Position numbers and translations under genes: made by a program | NCBI GenBank assembly: GCA_003133325.1 | Contig: PKXA01000052.1 | Location: 73,166 to 137,165 of the forward strand | DNA: 64,000 bases | Direction: 5' to 3' | DNA from: Acidimicrobiaceae bacterium | GTDB lineage: Bacteria > Actinomycetota > Acidimicrobiia > Acidimicrobiales > RAAP-2 | Notes under the pieces: generated by a model | Told to the model about the DNA's origin: nothing | The model's input: the letters and a program-made list of their open reading frames with translations, nothing else | Database searches by the model: none | In this document: positions 16,941 to 25,309 of the stretch, in pieces | How positions within the stretch are numbered: the stretch's first letter is position 1 | How the letters are laid out: the number at the start of each line of letters is the position of its first letter

Positions 16941-17252
16941 ATGAGAGCAATACCGGAAGGGAAGGATCCTCGAGGCAACGAGCAAGAGATCGTGTGGAAT
17001 GGTGCTCGGGCACACGCATGGGTTCCAGGTCCGTTGGCGGGCCACGCCTTCGAGGTTGGGATCAGAGTTGCCCGACGGACCGAGCGAGCGGCCGCGGCGG
17101 TAGCCGCCGGCGATCGACAGCCTTCACGCTTTGAACCCATCGCCATGCTGTTGCTGCGGACCGAAGGCCGATTGCCGACGGAGGTGTCAGGGACCGCTCA
17201 TCTTCCTTCCCACAGGCAGTACTTCGTCCAATGCGTCGCCAAAGAGCGCTGA
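16941..17252 (+). pseudogene. Truncated Fic-family protein, N-terminal fragment
   Basis: A 103-codon open frame. Its N-terminal 75 residues (EIVWNGARAHAWVPGPLAG, ARRTERAAAAVAAGDRQPS, FEPIAMLLLRTEG) resemble the N-terminal Fic_N-type region of actinobacterial Fic adenylyltransferases, which normally continues with an SSSIEG inhibitory motif and an HPFxxGNGR catalytic loop. Here the similarity stops at LLLRTEG. What follows is unrelated and ends at 17252 with no catalytic loop in any frame nearby. I infer a decayed Fic gene; the assignment rests on pattern recognition of the N-terminus only. Confidence 0.45.
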
Positions 17253-17516
17253 CATGGAGCCTCGTCGGGACCGTCCTCGACGACGGTCCCTGACAGGGTG
17301 GCCCAGCGCGTGCGTAATGCAGGAGACCGCTGCCACGTTCTTCGTCATCATCCTCATCATCCTCCAACCACCGGCTCCCCCCATCACGCGCTGGAGAACT
17401 CATCCCAGATTGTGTGGGCCCCGTTGCGGCCCGAGCCGGATCCTGTTGCCTAGTCAAATCCCCCGGGAAGGCTGAATCGTTATCGCGAACGCGAGACGGC
17501 GTGGGATTGAGGGTGT

Positions 17517-17915
17517 CTATTGTTCGTCGATCGGCTTCAGCCAAAGGACTCCACCGTAGGCGCGGACCATGTGTTGGCGAGAGACGTCTTCGAGCGCGGC
17601 AGCAAGACGACCCACAAAGGCTCGGTTCCTCGGGAAGCGGTCATCCGAGGTGTAGATAAACCCAGGAACCGGCCGGCCTTCGGCCACTCGCCGCCGCCGA
17701 AGGATCTCGAAGTCGACGACGTTGTTCGTGACGAGGATCCGCCCTTCGCTCAGGGCGGCTTCAATCACATCCTGGTCGTCGAGGGATCGAAGGGGGGGCC
17801 TGGCGGCCACGGCTTGGCAGTCGACGCCGCGGTAGACGAGTGACGTGGCGATGGCTGGTGAGAACATCTCATCGAGGAGAAGGAGGTCGGGCGGCTCTGG
17901 CCGCCGAGGGCTCAC
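17517..17915 (-). CDS. DUF5615-type PIN-like toxin candidate
   Basis: A 132-residue protein of the DUF5615 PIN-like type: LLLDEMFSPAIATSLVYRGVD (first acid), QDVIEAALSEGRILVTNNVVDF (central acids) and a C-terminal sheet. These proteins sit beside small antitoxins and are predicted RNases. The start at 17915 overlaps the stop of the upstream antitoxin candidate by four bases, the usual module arrangement. Function is inferred from family and context. Confidence 0.8.
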   Translation of the reverse strand: MSPRRPEPPDLLLLDEMFSPAIATSLVYRGVDCQAVAARPPLRSLDDQDVIEAALSEGRILVTNNVVDFEILRRRRVAEGRPVPGFIYTSDDRFPRNRAFVGRLAAALEDVSRQHMVRAYGGVLWLKPIDEQ

Positions 17916-18352
17916 TCGCCGAGCAGTTCGTGTTCGCGCTCCAAGCGCATGACGGCCCGGTCAGCTTCAGCGCGGGCATGACGGAGGAACTCGTCCACTT
18001 CGGCTGGGTAGTCGGCCCAGTAGGCGAGGGCAGCCCGAGCCTGTTGGGGAACAAGGCCAGCGGTGTCAGCCACCAGGGTCACGATCTCATCGGGGTCCAA
18101 CTCGGGCTCGGCATTTCGGGCGGAGAAGACCGCGCCGATGACCTCCCAGATGTCAGGGCCACCGACGAGGCGGGCCCGCCGACCCGCCGGGCCGTCCCGG
18201 AAGACGATGAATGGATGCTCTTGCATGCGGAGGGATTCATCGACCAACCGATTGCTGGCACTCGACAGTGACATGCCGGGGTGGGAAGCGACGAAGGCGT
18301 TGAGTCGATCGAGAACACGGCCCTCAAAGCGGACAGAAGATGGTGAAGGCAT
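17912..18352 (-). CDS. Antitoxin candidate paired with the PIN-like protein
   Basis: A 146-residue protein with a basic N-terminal segment that can form a ribbon-helix-helix (VRFEGRVLDRLNAFVASHPGMSLSSASNRLVDESLRM), followed by a region resembling DUF433 antitoxins (FRDGPAGRRARLVGGPDIWEV, DPDEIVTLVADTAGLVPQQA). The C-terminus is a charged helix rich in Arg/Glu, suited to wrapping a toxin. Its ATG lies directly after a palindrome that overlaps a likely -10 element, so the transcript may be leaderless. It forms a two-gene module with the downstream PIN-like gene. Confidence 0.78.
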   Translation of the reverse strand: MPSPSSVRFEGRVLDRLNAFVASHPGMSLSSASNRLVDESLRMQEHPFIVFRDGPAGRRARLVGGPDIWEVIGAVFSARNAEPELDPDEIVTLVADTAGLVPQQARAALAYWADYPAEVDEFLRHARAEADRAVMRLEREHELLGE

Positions 18353-18353
18353 A

Positions 18354-18389
18354 CCTACATTGTAGGCGGATGTCGGCAGCGTGCAAGTT
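18354..18389 (-). promoter_or_regulatory. Promoter/operator of the DUF5615 module
   Basis: On the minus strand TTGCAC is followed after 16 bases by TACAAT, and transcription would begin at or next to the ATG at 18352. The 13-base palindrome CCTACATTGTAGG (18354-18366) covers the -10 box, as expected for autoregulation by the antitoxin. Confidence 0.55.
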
Positions 18390-18703
18390 CAAAGCCTGGG
18401 GGTGCCGAAGATCTCATCCAAGCTCTCAATCTGGTCATTTGCGGGGATGGGTTGGGGGAGGAATTGGCCGTGGCGATTCCAACGGATGGCCGCATCGTTC
18501 TGCGTAGCCGCTCGCCCTTCATACGCGCCGAACTCGCTCGACCCCAGGGCTGAAGCCCGGGGCCTGCGCTCGCGATTTGGTCAGGTCAGGGACTTGGCCA
18601 TGACACGGCGACCTCACACCCTGGGCCACCGGCCGCCCGTCGGTCGAGTGACAGGCGGGCGGGTCGGGCCTGTCCACCAACGACCGACAATCTTTCGGAG
18701 CTT
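18367..18703. other. Gene-free spacer
   Basis: 337 bases between the toxin-antitoxin module and the convergent-side fusion gene. The stretch 18390-18480 is locally less GC-rich. Open frames here are short and do not resemble proteins. Confidence 0.35.
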
Positions 18704-19912
18704 TTACGTCCTGTCGACCTCGGCGAGGAACTGGCGCACGATCACGTTCCAGATTCCTGGATCCTCGAAGTACGGCGAGTGTCCACATCCGGAGATCTCT
18801 ACGACGCGAGCGTCGGGCAGCAGGTCTACGAGGGCCCGGATCGCGGCCGGCGGGAACAGGGGGTCGCGGTCGCCCACGATGCATAGCACCGGCATAGTCA
18901 GGTGTGCCGCGTCGTCTTCGCCGTGGGTCACCGCTAGGAGCCGGGGCAAGATGACGGCGGCGTCGGCGGTGCCCATTTGACCGAGTGTCTGGTAGAGGTG
19001 CGCCCGCTCGGGCTCCCGGGCGGAGAACGCCCTCTCGAGAGCCGGGTGTGATCCGAGTACGTCGCTACGGGCGAGTGACACGGTCGGGCGCTCGGCGAGG
19101 ACGGCGGCAATGGCGTTCGACATGAAACCCCCGAGGGTGTCGGCGAGGACCAGGCTACGGGCCAGAGACGGCCGCTCCAAGGCCACCCCGACCGTGGTCC
19201 ACCCGCCCATCGACTGCCCGACCAAGTCGGCCCGCTCGACGCCGAGATGGTCGAGGATGGCGAGCAAGTCGCCTACGGCCACCTCGGGCCCGGAGCGGTT
19301 GGCACGGTCAGTGGAGCGCCCGTACCCCCGGTGGTCCCACGTGACCACGGTCCGGTCCCTGGCAAACGGGGCGACTTGCTGGTACCAGGCGGCGTGATTG
19401 CCGCCCGCCCCATGACTCAAGACGAGAGGAACACCACCCTCTCCGACTACCTCGTAGTACAGGATCTCACTGTCGTGCTCGACGAAGCCGGTTCGGCGGA
19501 TGAGGGCCGTGGCAGCGACGTTGGATGTCGGGAGCACACGACTGGCGACGCACTCGATCTCGACCCGGGCCCCGAGAGCGAGCCCAACATCGCCCACGGT
19601 GATGCGGGCCGGTGGGGTGGCAGTGAAGAATGCGCCGTAGGCCTCGTTCATGGCGGCGAATTCAGCCATGTCGGCGAGGTACACGCTGGCCTTGACCACG
19701 TGGTCCCACGACGCACCCGAGGCTTCGAGGATGCGCCCGATGTTGCGCAGGGCCTGGGTCGTCTGGAGGCCGACCCCGCCCTCGACGAGGCCAAGTCCGT
19801 CGCCGGTGCCAAGCGTGCCCGACACGAAGATCAACTCCTCCGTCAGGCCTGCGTGGGCGAACTGCGGGAGGCGTCCCAACTCCTCCACGATGATGCGGTT
19901 GGTGAATGCCAT
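18704..19912 (-). CDS. RidA domain fused to alpha/beta hydrolase (RutC-RutD-like fusion)
   Basis: A 402-residue two-domain protein. Residues 1-125 are a YjgF/YER057c/RidA domain with the fold signatures VSGTLGTGDG, NIGRILEASGASWDHVVKASVYL, the conserved Arg in PPARITVG (Arg103) and Glu120 in RVEIECVA. Residues ~138-402 are an alpha/beta hydrolase: LVLSHGAGGNHAAW, WDHRGYGRS, nucleophile elbow GQSMGG (Ser234), VGDRDPLF (Asp) and GCGHSPYFED (His). In the Rut pyrimidine pathway RutC (Rid) and RutD (hydrolase) are separate proteins; here both fold types are in one chain. Other rut genes are not seen nearby, so the pathway is a suggestion. The frame is continuous across the junction. Confidence 0.9.
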   Translation of the reverse strand: MAFTNRIIVEELGRLPQFAHAGLTEELIFVSGTLGTGDGLGLVEGGVGLQTTQALRNIGRILEASGASWDHVVKASVYLADMAEFAAMNEAYGAFFTATPPARITVGDVGLALGARVEIECVASRVLPTSNVAATALIRRTGFVEHDSEILYYEVVGEGGVPLVLSHGAGGNHAAWYQQVAPFARDRTVVTWDHRGYGRSTDRANRSGPEVAVGDLLAILDHLGVERADLVGQSMGGWTTVGVALERPSLARSLVLADTLGGFMSNAIAAVLAERPTVSLARSDVLGSHPALERAFSAREPERAHLYQTLGQMGTADAAVILPRLLAVTHGEDDAAHLTMPVLCIVGDRDPLFPPAAIRALVDLLPDARVVEISGCGHSPYFEDPGIWNVIVRQFLAEVDRT

Positions 19913-20048
19913 GGTCCATTCTGGCCCGCCGCCGGCTTCGACAGTTCCTGGACACTGAGCAGAAGTCCGGTCGGCCCGGTCGGGTGAGGAACGGGATGGG
20001 GAGCCGGGGGATCAGTCGGTGCGTCGCCTCTTCGGGACGCGACAGTCG

Positions 20049-21674
20049 TTACGAAGGCGGGTCTGCCACCGGAATGGACTCCGCCCTGGCGGTGGCTGGC
20101 CGATTGAGTCGATGGAACATGGATTTCTGGGACTTGTAGAGAGCCGGGAACTCGCGGTACAGGCGGTCGTAGACAGCCCGATGTCGGGGGTCGGGGGAGT
20201 AGGTCGCGTTCACCTTCACCAGCTGGCTCACCTGATCAAGTTCGACCTCCCCCAGTGCGATGCCGGCAAAGAGGGCGGCGCCCCGCAGGTTGGCCGAGAT
20301 CGGATCGGCGACCTGTTCGATGGTGCGGTCGAGCACGTCGGCGTGGATCTGGCACCACAGGTCCGAGTTGGCTCCTCCCCCGATGAGGCGTATGGGATCG
20401 AGGCGCCGTCCGGCGAATTTCTCCACGGCCTGGTACAGCCATCGGCTGTTGTAGGCGACCCCTTCGAGCACCGCCCGTATGAGATGGGCTCGGGTGGTGC
20501 CGAGGGAGACATTGTGGAAACCACCCCGGGCGGCATGGTCGTCCACCGGCGAACGCTCTCCGGCCAGCCAGGGGGTGAAGAGGACGTCACCGCTTCCGGC
20601 CGGTGCGGTGGCCGCCAGTGCCGTGAGCGAGGCGTAGCTGGGGGCAACCGGGTTGGAGAGTCCGTCGTCGGGGGCGATGACCCTGTCGCGGAGCCATTGC
20701 AGGCAGGCGCCTCCGGTCTCGTGGTTGTTGGCGATGAGGAAGCGGTCAGCGGTGAGACCGGGGACCGTGGCGATCTGGTGGGTGGCGTCGGTCTTCTTGT
20801 CGGGTACCGGGCAACTGATCCATGAGGTGGTGCTGATGGCGAGGTGGGTCTCATAGTCGGATGCCGCCCCGGCCCCTATGGCGGCCGAATGGAGATCCGG
20901 GGTTCCGGTGACGACGGAGACCCCTGGGAGAAGACCGATGTCGAAGGCAACCTCGGGGCACACCTCGCCGATGATCGATCCGGTGGCAACGAGTGGGGGG
21001 AGCTTGTGGGCCGGCATGCCCACAGCCCGCACCAGCACCGGGTCGTACTCGAGATGATCGAGCCTTCGATTGTCGGTGAGCCATGCCCCGGCCATGGAGG
21101 CGTGCGATGCCGCGGCGATGCCGGAGAACCGCATCGACAGGTAGTCGACCGGTTCGAGGTACCACCGGGTGGTGGCGGCCATCTCAGGTCGATCGTGCTC
21201 GATGTGCAGGATGTGGCCGATGGGGTCGGCGCCTGCGGTCGACGGGGCGCCGCCGGTCCGGCGAATCCAACGGGCGATCGATACCGGTGAGTAGCCACCG
21301 ACCGGTCCTCCGACGGCCCGGCGGGTGTGGGGTCCCCCCCGGGTGTCCATCCACGTGACGCAGGGGCCGACCGGATGGCCCTCGTCGTCGACGGGGACGG
21401 TGCTCGACCACTGCCCGGTGCACGACACCGCCACGATCTGTTCGGGTGGGACCGCCCCCGACCCGATTCCTCGCCGTGCCGCATCGACGATGAGCTGCCA
21501 CCACTGTTCGGCATCCTGGGTGACTCCGCCGCCGGGGAGGTAATCGGTGCCCACCGGCATGAAGTCGGACCAGGCGATGACCCCGTCGAGGGAGACCAAA
21601 CCCACCTTGGGACCGCCGGTGCCGATATCCACAGCCAAGACGAAGCGCTGGCCAAGGGGGAGCGCACTGGGCAT
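20049..21674 (-). CDS. FGGY-family carbohydrate kinase, xylulokinase-like
   Basis: A 541-residue sugar or polyol kinase of the FGGY family, which transfers phosphate from ATP to a pentose, pentitol or related substrate. The N-terminal ATPase fold begins FVLAVDIGTGGPKVGLVS. TGQWSSTVPVDDEGHPVGP and CVTWMDTRGGPHTRR match the substrate region of this family, and the C-terminal fold has LFTPWLAGERSPVDD and IRLIGGGANSDLWCQIHADVL. The start at 21674 (MPSALPLGQR) is chosen over a far upstream frame that overlaps the divergent gene. It is a single gene; the substrate is not determinable. Confidence 0.92.
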   Translation of the reverse strand: MPSALPLGQRFVLAVDIGTGGPKVGLVSLDGVIAWSDFMPVGTDYLPGGGVTQDAEQWWQLIVDAARRGIGSGAVPPEQIVAVSCTGQWSSTVPVDDEGHPVGPCVTWMDTRGGPHTRRAVGGPVGGYSPVSIARWIRRTGGAPSTAGADPIGHILHIEHDRPEMAATTRWYLEPVDYLSMRFSGIAAASHASMAGAWLTDNRRLDHLEYDPVLVRAVGMPAHKLPPLVATGSIIGEVCPEVAFDIGLLPGVSVVTGTPDLHSAAIGAGAASDYETHLAISTTSWISCPVPDKKTDATHQIATVPGLTADRFLIANNHETGGACLQWLRDRVIAPDDGLSNPVAPSYASLTALAATAPAGSGDVLFTPWLAGERSPVDDHAARGGFHNVSLGTTRAHLIRAVLEGVAYNSRWLYQAVEKFAGRRLDPIRLIGGGANSDLWCQIHADVLDRTIEQVADPISANLRGAALFAGIALGEVELDQVSQLVKVNATYSPDPRHRAVYDRLYREFPALYKSQKSMFHRLNRPATARAESIPVADPPS

Positions 21675-21746
21675 GCCGCAAAGATATGCCGGTTCCGGGC
21701 CGGCATCACCTGGCACCATTGCCCCAGGTGATTGACTGGAGAACAC

Positions 21747-22943
21747 ATGCCCGATGAGTCCCCACCCCGCAGGCGTATCGTCGTTGACGGCTCCAACATC
21801 GCCACCGAGGGCCGGACCCTCCCGAGTCTGGCCCAGCTGGACGAGGCGATCCGGACCTTTCTGGAGGAGTTCGGCGGATTTTCCTCCGCTGACGTGACGG
21901 TGGTGGTCGACGCATCGTTCGGCCACCGGATCGACGAATCGGAGCGGGCCGCCTTCGAAGAAGCGGTCCTCCACGGGGAAATGGTCACGCCCCCGGCCGG
22001 GGCTCATGGCCGGGGTGACGGTTTCATTCTGAGGATTGCCGAGAAGTCGGGTGCGTTGGTGCTATCCAACGACTCCTTCCAAGAGTTCCACGCTGAGCGC
22101 CCCTGGCTGTTCGACGACGGGCGGCTCATCGGGGGCAAACCTGTGCCCGGGGTGGGCTGGGTCTTCACTCCCCGGACGCCGGTGCGAGGTCCGAAGAGCC
22201 GGTCGGTGACCAGCAGATCGCGCCGCGATGCCAGGGTGAATGATGCAATCGACGAGGTCGGCGAACTTGGGACCGGCGTCGAGGTGGCCACTGCGGCAAC
22301 GACAACCAGGGCGGCCAGATCGACCAAGGCAGTCAAATCAGCTGAGCCGACCAAGGCGGCCAAGGCAACCAAGGCAACGACCAAGACGACAACCAGGGCG
22401 ACCAAATCGACCAAGGCGGCCAAATCAGCTGAGCCGACCAAGGCGACCAAATCGACCAAGGCGACAACCAGGGCGACCAAATCCACCAAGGCAGTCAAAT
22501 CAGCTGAGCCGACCAAGGCGGCCAAGGCAACCAAGGCGACGAAGACCGCAAAAGCAGCCAAAGCAGCCAAAGCCGGCGCAACCGCCAAGACCGGCGGGAA
22601 GACGACCAAGGCTGCCGCCTCCGAGGTCCGTCGGGCACCCACACCCGATCCATCGGGTTCAGCCGGACCCGCGCTCAACGATCCCTTGACCTTTCTCACT
22701 TTTGTGGCCAACTACCCGATCGGCAGTCGCTTCGACGGCACGGTTGTCTCCTTCACGTCCCACGGGGCCCACGTGGACGTGGGCGCCATGCGATGCCACA
22801 TTCCGCTGGGTGGCTTGGCTGATCCGGCACCGCAGAAGGCCAGGGATGTGCTGACCAAAGGGGAGACCCGCCAGTTCGAGCTGGTGTCTCTCGATGCCGC
22901 CCGCCGTCGGGCCGCCCTCACCCTCCCCGGTATCGGGAGCTGA
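21747..22943 (+). CDS. NYN-type endoribonuclease with Lys/Ala/Thr repeat linker and S1 domain
   Basis: A 398-residue three-part protein. Residues 1-150 are a Zc3h12a/NYN PIN-like RNase domain: RRIVVDGSNIATEGR, TVVVDASFGHRID, GDGFILRIAEKSGALVLSND (acidic cluster for metal) and SFQEF. Residues ~185-295 are a low-complexity linker of Lys, Ala and Thr in which KSAEPTKA occurs three times; it is strongly basic and histone-H1-like. Residues ~315-398 are an S1/OB RNA-binding domain (YPIGSRFDGTVVSFTSHGAHVDVGA, then IPLGGLADP). The ATG at 21747 has GGAG six bases upstream. The combination suggests a tethered RNA-cleaving enzyme. Domain calls are firm for NYN and good for S1; the biological target is unknown. 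Confidence 0.85.
   Translation: MPDESPPRRRIVVDGSNIATEGRTLPSLAQLDEAIRTFLEEFGGFSSADVTVVVDASFGHRIDESERAAFEEAVLHGEMVTPPAGAHGRGDGFILRIAEKSGALVLSNDSFQEFHAERPWLFDDGRLIGGKPVPGVGWVFTPRTPVRGPKSRSVTSRSRRDARVNDAIDEVGELGTGVEVATAATTTRAARSTKAVKSAEPTKAAKATKATTKTTTRATKSTKAAKSAEPTKATKSTKATTRATKSTKAVKSAEPTKAAKATKATKTAKAAKAAKAGATAKTGGKTTKAAASEVRRAPTPDPSGSAGPALNDPLTFLTFVANYPIGSRFDGTVVSFTSHGAHVDVGAMRCHIPLGGLADPAPQKARDVLTKGETRQFELVSLDAARRRAALTLPGIGS
22310..22600 (+). repeat. Imperfect tandem repeats coding the Lys/Ala/Thr linker
   Basis: Units such as GACCAAGGC(G/A) and AAATCAGCTGAGCCGACCAAG recur, the latter three times. The DNA repeats are in frame and encode KSAEPTKA and KATKATK variants. They resemble recent in-frame duplication, so copy number may vary between strains. 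Confidence 0.8.
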
Positions 22944-23016
22944 GTCCGTCCGATGGCGGTGACCCGGTAGGGCCGCGGTTCCGGTCGGGCCCCGCCGGGC
23001 GATACTCTCGACAGTC

Positions 23017-23442
23017 GTGCGAGCCGACGACTACCTGCCCCATCGCCCCCCGTTCCTCTTCATCAGCGAGCTTCGGACCGTAGAGCCCGGACAGTCGGCC
23101 ACCGGCGTGTGGCATCTGACCGGCGAGGAAGCCTTCTTTGCCGGGCACTTCCCCGGCCGTCCCACCCTCCCTGGGGTGTTGATGGTCGAAGCCCTGGCCC
23201 AGCTGGGGGGAGTGGCGGTGCTGGCCGACGAGCGGTTCGCCGGCAAGCTCCCATTGTTCGGCGGGATCGAGAAGGCCCGATTCCGACGCCAGGTCCTCCC
23301 CGGCGACGATCTCGATCTCGAAGTGACCCTGGGGCGTATGTCCGCCCGGGCCGGCAAGGGGTCTGGACGGGCCACCGTGGGTGGCGAACTGGCGTGCGAG
23401 GCAGAGCTCCTTTTCGTGTTGGTCGACGCGTTTCCGAGCTGA
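23017..23442 (+). CDS. 3-hydroxyacyl-ACP dehydratase, FabZ-like
   Basis: A 141-residue hot-dog-fold dehydratase. PHRPPFLFISEL carries the catalytic His, and GHFPGRPTLPGVLMVEALAQLGG is the central helix with the catalytic Glu, matching FabZ. The family removes water from 3-hydroxyacyl-ACP in fatty-acid elongation. FabZ is unusual in classical mycobacteria-like FAS-I organisms but normal in type II systems. A GTG at 23017 gives the expected first residues. It precedes xthA by two bases, so they are probably cotranscribed. Confidence 0.9.
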   Translation: MRADDYLPHRPPFLFISELRTVEPGQSATGVWHLTGEEAFFAGHFPGRPTLPGVLMVEALAQLGGVAVLADERFAGKLPLFGGIEKARFRRQVLPGDDLDLEVTLGRMSARAGKGSGRATVGGELACEAELLFVLVDAFPS

Positions 23443-23444
23443 TC

Positions 23445-24221
23445 GTGCGCATTGCCACCTGGAACGTCAACTCCCTCACCGCCCGCCTGGCCCGGGTGGA
23501 GGAGTGGATCGGATACGCCCAACCCGACGTGCTCTGCCTCCAAGAGACCAAACAGGCTGACGCCGCCTTTCCCCACGCCGCCTTTACCGCCCTCGGCTAC
23601 GAGACCGCCCACCATGGTGATGGCCGCTGGAACGGGGTGGCTCTGGTCAGCCGAGTCGGGTTGGAGAACGTCTCGGTCGGTTTGAATTCGGACGATGACG
23701 ACCAGGGCACCCGCCTCATCGCCGCCGACTGTGGAGGGGTGCGGGTGCACTCGGTCTACGTGCCCAATGGGAGGAGCCTCGACGACGAGCACTACCCGGC
23801 CAAACTGGCCTGGCTCGCCCGTCTCCGTGAGCTGCTGGCCGATACGTGTAGTCCCGAGGACCCGGTGGCGGTCTGTGGTGACTTCAACGTCGCCCCCGAG
23901 GACCGCGACGTGTGGGATGTGACCCAGTTCGAGGGGATGACCCACGTGAGCCAACCCGAGCGGGACGCCCTGGCCGACCTCGAGGCGTGGGGGCTGGTTG
24001 ACGTGTTCCGGCGGCTCTACGACGAAGGGGACCTGTTCAGCTGGTGGGATTACCGCGGAGGTTCATTCCATCGTCACCGTGGCATGCGAATCGACCTGGT
24101 GCTGGTGACCGAGGTGCTGGCCGCCCGTACCGGGTATGCGCTGATCGATCGCAACGCCCGCAAGGGGGACAAGCCCTCCGACCACACACCCGTGTTCATC
24201 GATGTGTCGGAGGAAACCTGA
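23445..24221 (+). CDS. xthA: Exodeoxyribonuclease III / AP endonuclease
   Basis: A 258-residue member of the exonuclease III family that cuts at abasic sites and removes 3' blocks in base-excision repair. It has IATWNVNSLTARL, DVLCLQETK (metal Glu), YVPNGRSLDDEHYPAKLAWL, CGDFNVAPEDRDVWD (Asp/Asn active site) and the terminal GDKPSDHTPVFID (catalytic Asp-His). Length is normal. The start is GTG at 23445, immediately downstream of the FabZ-like stop. Confidence 0.95.
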   Translation: MRIATWNVNSLTARLARVEEWIGYAQPDVLCLQETKQADAAFPHAAFTALGYETAHHGDGRWNGVALVSRVGLENVSVGLNSDDDDQGTRLIAADCGGVRVHSVYVPNGRSLDDEHYPAKLAWLARLRELLADTCSPEDPVAVCGDFNVAPEDRDVWDVTQFEGMTHVSQPERDALADLEAWGLVDVFRRLYDEGDLFSWWDYRGGSFHRHRGMRIDLVLVTEVLAARTGYALIDRNARKGDKPSDHTPVFIDVSEET

Positions 24222-24536
24222 TCTCACTTGCCGAACAGAGCTTCATGACTGAGGCACGATTTGGACACCCATTCCACACGGGAGGTCGCAGCTGCCCCCG
24301 GCATATCCGTGCCGAGGGTTCAGCGAGCGGCGGATCGGATGGGGCTCCGTTTGGACCCGGACGCCTGGTCGACGCCCATGCAGACTCTTCGGAAATGAGC
24401 GGGGTCTAGCGCTCGCGGGAGCAAGCACGTTCCGCTGCACTGGCTAGCGCGATGTCCCACCGAGCCGGCGATAGTCGGTCGCGGACCAGGTCCCCGGCGC
24501 GCTCTGTATTGCCTGCTCACGATGGCGTTTCGAAGT
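24222..24536. other. Gene-free spacer before the FitAB-like module
   Basis: About 315 bases after xthA with no supported gene. Frames on both strands look like chance. The 3' end carries the promoter and operator of the next module. Confidence 0.35.
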
Positions 24537-24551
24537 GCTAGCATTGCTAGC
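24537..24551 (+). promoter_or_regulatory. GCTAGC repeat operator of FitAB-like module
   Basis: GCTAGC-ATT-GCTAGC consists of two 6-base self-complementary units lying just upstream of the GGAGGTG ribosome site. TAGCAT within it could be the -10 box. The location and symmetry fit binding by the antitoxin. Confidence 0.5.
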
Positions 24552-24564
24552 GGAGGTGATTGTG

Positions 24565-24810
24565 ATGGCAGCAGTGAGCATCCGAAACTTGGACGACACG
24601 GTGCGAGAGCGGTTACGGGTTCGGGCCGCTGCCCATGGTCGGTCGATGGAAGCAGAGATGCGCGCCATTCTCGTCGAGGCGGTGCGGGATCCAGGCGATG
24701 ACGAGGGCCTCCTCGGTGCGCTTGCAGCTCGCTTTGGTGAGCTCGGAGGTGTCGACCTGGTTCTTCCTTCCCGGTCGGCACCGCCCAGAGCTGTTGATTT
24801 CACGACGTGA
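24565..24810 (+). CDS. FitA-like ribbon-helix-helix antitoxin
   Basis: An 81-residue protein with an Arc/FitA-type N-terminus: MAAVSIRNLDDTVRERLRVR then AAAHGRSMEAEMRAILVEAV, the typical FitA/VapB ribbon-helix-helix. The C-terminal part is the toxin-neutralising tail. The ATG at 24565 has GGAGGT seven bases upstream. Its stop overlaps the GTG start of the PIN toxin. Partner identity and length fit FitAB modules. Confidence 0.9.
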   Translation: MAAVSIRNLDDTVRERLRVRAAAHGRSMEAEMRAILVEAVRDPGDDEGLLGALAARFGELGGVDLVLPSRSAPPRAVDFTT

Positions 24811-25226
24811 TCGTCGTTGACACCAACGTCGTCTCAGAGCTGATGAAGGTCGAGCCCTCAGACGCGGTACGGGCGTGGGTGGTCGCTCAGAATCGTCACG
24901 AGCTACGGATTACGGCAATCACCGTGGCCGAGATCCTCTACGGCATCGAGCGCCTTCCCGGCGGCAAGCGCAAGACCACGCTGCGAGAGGGTGCGGTGGA
25001 GATATTCAGCCGGTTCGGCCAGGACGTGCTGCCATTCGATGCCGCTGCAGCGACCGTCTATCCGGAGATCGTCGACCATCGCGACCGTCTGGGGGCGCCG
25101 ATCAGCGGGTACGACGCACAGATCGCTGCGATCTGCCGGGCCCAGGGCGCATGTCTGGCGACGAGAAACGAAAAGGACTTCGAAGGCGTCGGCATGGAAC
25201 TCATCAACCCTTGGTCGTCCGGATAG
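24807..25226 (+). CDS. FitB/VapC-like PIN-domain toxin
   Basis: A 139-residue PIN RNase of the VapC/FitB type. Acidic residues sit in the expected places: VVDTNVVSELMK (Asp near residue 4), AITVAEILYGIERLPGGKRK (Glu), ISGYDAQIAAICRAQG (Asp) and LATRNEKDFEG (Asn/Asp). The AEILYGI and GKRK segments are typical for FitB. The start is GTG at 24807 overlapping the antitoxin stop. All catalytic acids are intact. Confidence 0.92.
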   Translation: MIVVDTNVVSELMKVEPSDAVRAWVVAQNRHELRITAITVAEILYGIERLPGGKRKTTLREGAVEIFSRFGQDVLPFDAAAATVYPEIVDHRDRLGAPISGYDAQIAAICRAQGACLATRNEKDFEGVGMELINPWSSG

Positions 25227-25309
25227 CTACGACACATTCCGCTCCATGGGGTCCCACGGCCGATCTGGGATGCAGGGGCACCCGATACCAACCGCCGAAG
25301 CGAGCGTTG

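Noticed and set aside
20019..20825. Plus-strand 268-codon frame
   Set aside because: Antisense shadow of the FGGY kinase; composition is Gly/Val/Glu-rich without domains.
22310..22600. Possible CRISPR-like repeats
   Set aside because: The repeats are coding, imperfect and in frame with a protein linker.
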